From: Artemia franciscana
Taxonomy: Eukaryota; Arthropoda; Branchiopoda; Anostraca; Artemiidae
Direction: 5' to 3'
DNA length: 64,000 nucleotides
Assembly (NCBI RefSeq): GCF_032884065.1
Contig: NC_088880.1
Coordinates: forward strand, 36,820,827-36,884,826
Shown one piece after another: positions 61,728-64,000 of this stretch. The notes under the pieces were generated by a model. That model saw nothing but the letters and a program-made list of their open reading frames with translations. It was not told the DNA's origin and searched no databases. How positions within the stretch are numbered: position 1 is the first letter of the stretch; each line of letters begins with the position of its first letter. The position numbers and the translations under genes are program-made.

Positions 61728-61868
61728 ATGACTGATGAAGATGCTCAAAGAGTCTATGCCAAAAAACTTGCTGCTGATAGAGAAAGTCAGAAAAGAAAGC
61801 GTGCCGAGGAACTACCAGAGCAACGCGAAAGCAGACTTGCTGCACAAAGCAATATCCTCGACTTTTAG
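61728..61868 (+). CDS. Helitron N-terminal leader reading frame (46 aa)
   Basis: ATG at 61728 after a TATA box: MTDEDAQRVYAKKLAADR, then QKRKRAEELPEQRESRLAAQ, ending SNILDF and TAG. Same start as at 31180 in copy A, with the two diverging after KRKRAEE. Basic, probably nuclear if made. It seems to be the first part of the ancestral RepHel protein, now separated from the rest by deletion of the region that should contain the HUH nuclease motif. Confidence 0.5.
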   Translation: MTDEDAQRVYAKKLAADRESQKRKRAEELPEQRESRLAAQSNILDF

Positions 61869-61870
61869 TA

Positions 61871-63841
61871 CCCAAAACAATTACTGGCAATGATGGTTAC
61901 CCACAATATAGAAGAAGATCTACTGAAGATGGCGGTAAAACAGCAATAATAAAGAAGCGTAACGGTACCACCATCGAAGTAGATAACCAGTGGGTTGTTC
62001 CATATTCCCCTTTATTATCAAAAACATTTAATGCACACATAAACGTTGAATACTGTAACTCCGTAAAGGCAATCAAATAGATATGTAAATACGTCAACAA
62101 AGGCAGTGACATGGCAGTTTTTGGCTTGCAGTCCGAAATCAAAGATTTCGATGAAATCGTAGAATATCAGGCTGGAAGATACATAAGCAGTAATGAAGCT
62201 GTTTGGCGAATTCTTTCATTTCCGATACATGAACGTAGTCCAGCTGTTGTTCACTTAGCGGTACATTTACAGAATGGTCAACGTGTTTATTTCACGGAAA
62301 CCAACGTGCAACAAAGAGTCCTGAATCCACCGGATACAACATTAACAGCTTTTTTTTCGCTTTGCAAAAATGATTCTTTTGCGAAAAAACTGCTGTATAC
62401 TGAAGTGCCTTCGTATTACACGTGGAATACTAAAAATAAAGTATTTGAACGTCGAAAACAGGGTAAGTCAGTCGACGGCCAACCTACCATCTTCAAAGAT
62501 ACCACGATAGGAAGACTCTACACCGTTCACCCCAATCAACATGAATGCTTCTTTCTACGCCTGCTTTTGGTGAATGTACCCGGTCCGACATCCTTTGAGT
62601 ATTTGAGGACTGTAGATGGTACTATACATGACACTTACCGTAGTGCATGCCAAGCTCTGAATTTATTGGAGAATAACCAACATTTGGATAACTGCATCAA
62701 TGACGCGTGCGAAACGTCAACCCCAAGTCAAATTCGTGCATTGTTTGGCATCATTTTAACAACTTGCTCTCCATCAGCTCCTACAGATTTACGGGAAAAA
62801 TATAAGTCAAAAATGTCCGAAGATATACTTCATCGAAAACAGTTAGAGACGTCAGACATGACTTTTGATTTTACACCAGAAATTTATAACTACACTTTAG
62901 TTGTTATAGAAGATTTTTGCATAAGTATGGCAAACAAACCTCTTCAGGGTTTGGGAATGCCTTCACCTAACCGTATCGCTGCTGTTTCGACATGTGTAGA
63001 ATTGGATCGTGAACAAAGTTACAGTACGAGTGATCTATTGTCGTATGTACAAAATAACATTTCCAAGTTAACGTCGGAACAAAAAGACATTTATGATACG
63101 ATAATGCATTGTGTCGATAACAACGTTGGAGAAATTTTCTTTTTGGATGCGCCAGGAGGTACTGGTAAAACGTTTGTGATAAAACTGATTCTGGCATCAA
63201 TTCGATCTAAAAATGATATAGCGTTGGCAATTGCGTCGTCCGGAATAGCCGCAACATTGCTGCCTGGTGGAAGAACTGCTCATTCCGCTTTGAAATTGCC
63301 TCTGAACTTGCATTCTACAGAAACTCCAACGTGCAATATTTCCAAATCATCTGGGATGGGTAAAGTATTGCAGCAATGCAAACTTATTATTTGGGATGAG
63401 TGCACAATGGCACACAAAAAATCGCTCGAGGCTCTGGATCAATGCTTGAAAGATTTGCGAGGGAAGTCGAAACCCTTTCGCAGCACCTTAATATTGCTTG
63501 CGGGAGATTTCAGGCAAACATTACCTATAATACCTAGATCAACTCCTGCAGACGAAATGAATGCTTGCCTGAAAAATTCTAATTTATGGGCACACGTAAA
63601 AACATTAAAATTAACTACAAATATGCGTGTCCGATTGCAAAACGATGACTCTGGTCAAACATTAAATGAAGCGGTTAATTATCCATCTGAATTTTTAAAT
63701 TCCATAGATCTTTCAGGGTTTCCACCACACGTGCTACAACTAAAAATAGGCGTACCAATAATATTGTTACGTAACATAAACCCACCAAAGCTTTGCAATG
63801 GCACTCGACTTGCCGTAAAAAAAAAACAATGGAAAACCTAA
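61871..63841 (+). pseudogene. Helitron Rep C-terminal part and PIF1-type helicase
   Basis: One frame runs from PKTITGNDGYPQYRRRS to VKKKQWKT. 61871-62080 holds the end of the Rep domain (DNQWVVPYSPLLS, HINVEYCNSVKAIK). The next codon (62078) is TAG, followed by ICKYVNKGSD. Families have the two catalytic tyrosines as YxxKY here, so the first Tyr is the stop. From ATG 62111, 576 codons remain open: Walker A DAPGGTGKT (about residue 347), motif Ia ASSGIAATLLPGGRTAHSAL, Walker B LIIWDECTMAH (426), motif III LLAGDFRQTLPII (463), TTNMRVRLQND. After DDSGQT about 100 residues present in copy A are deleted (next is NEAVNYPSEFL). The frame is lost in an A-run at 63820 just before MENLIEA; the rest (to [11 protein letters not shown]) is in another frame. 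Rolling-circle transposition enzyme, inactive as read. Confidence 0.9.
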
Positions 63842-64000
63842 TAGAGGCCACAATCCTGACAGGGCCTTTTGAGGGTGAGGCTGTTCTTATTCCTCGCATT
63901 CCCATGATTCCAACAGATCTGCCTTTTCAATTTAAAAGATTGCAATTCCCAATTCGATTAGCATTTGCATTCACCATTAACAAAGCTCAAGGTCAATCAT

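Larger units (their letters stand above)
61462..64000 (+). mobile_element. Helitron copy C (5' end and helicase; runs off window)
   Basis: Begins TCTATATATATAAAAATAAG next to TA, with GTTGTCTGTGTGTGG, TGACGTCA palindromes and a tandem duplication of about 91 bases in the leader (GTCATGTTTCGGCTGACGTC at about 61518 and 61609). TATATAAG box before the first ATG at 61728. Coding remnants include a leader frame, the end of the Rep domain and most of a helicase. The 3' end is outside the window. Internal deletions and at least one stop make it non-autonomous as read. Confidence 0.85.

Overview
The window looks like arthropod nuclear DNA, most likely from a brine shrimp (Artemia). Three things point that way. 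A full histone quintet is linked to 5S rRNA genes in a unit of about 8.5 kb, as I recall from the Artemia literature. A huge AT-rich satellite has exactly one AluI site (AGCT) per 116-bp monomer, like the AluI heterochromatin family described for Artemia. The rest is AT-rich DNA full of CR1/Jockey-type LINE remains, tRNA-derived SINE pieces and Helitrons. The species call is inference.

Layout. (1) 1-24754: about 210 copies of a 116-bp satellite in five blocks of alternating orientation. Two of the switch points fall exactly in a 12-bp inverted repeat that each monomer carries. (2) 24755-24854: a 100-N scaffold gap. (3) 24855-33850: a nest of Helitron (rolling-circle) transposons and deletion derivatives sitting in (TA)n tracts. 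They share a 5' TC end, a GC-rich hairpin followed by CTAG at the 3' end, TGACGTCA palindromes near the 5' end, a G-rich minisatellite (GACGACCGGGACACAGGG core) and A-rich tracts. (4) 33850-46750: AT-rich DNA with GTA microsatellites, old dispersed repeats, a decayed 148-bp tandem repeat, a large (TA)n tract, and two related unrecognised protein-coding loci (37.5-38.5 kb on +, 44.2-46.0 kb on -). (5) 46750-51460: degenerate LINEs, with one 0.76-kb LINE segment present three times. (6) 51556-61311: one complete 5S-histone unit and the start of a second. The order is 5S(-), foldback element, H2A(-)/H2B(+), H3(-)/H4(+), H1(+), spacer subrepeats, then 5S(-) of the next unit. (7) 61312-64000: the second unit is cut off by Helitron DNA. 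The last element carries most of a PIF1-type helicase and runs off the window.

How the genes work together. The five histone genes make the core nucleosome and linker histone. Core genes are in divergent pairs that share short TATA-bearing promoter regions, and all five have the replication-dependent histone 3' stem-loop. H2B, H4 and H1 are open. H2A and H3 each carry a one-base frame disturbance in an A-run, and H3 also has two substitutions at nearly invariant positions. This copy is therefore either a decaying edge-of-array unit or is affected by long-read homopolymer errors.

The most unusual signals are the dyad-driven orientation switches and the bZIP-type sites in every satellite monomer, the CRE-rich Helitron 5' ends, the foldback element inside the histone spacer, the imperfect second 5S gene, and the pair of unknown paralogous loci.
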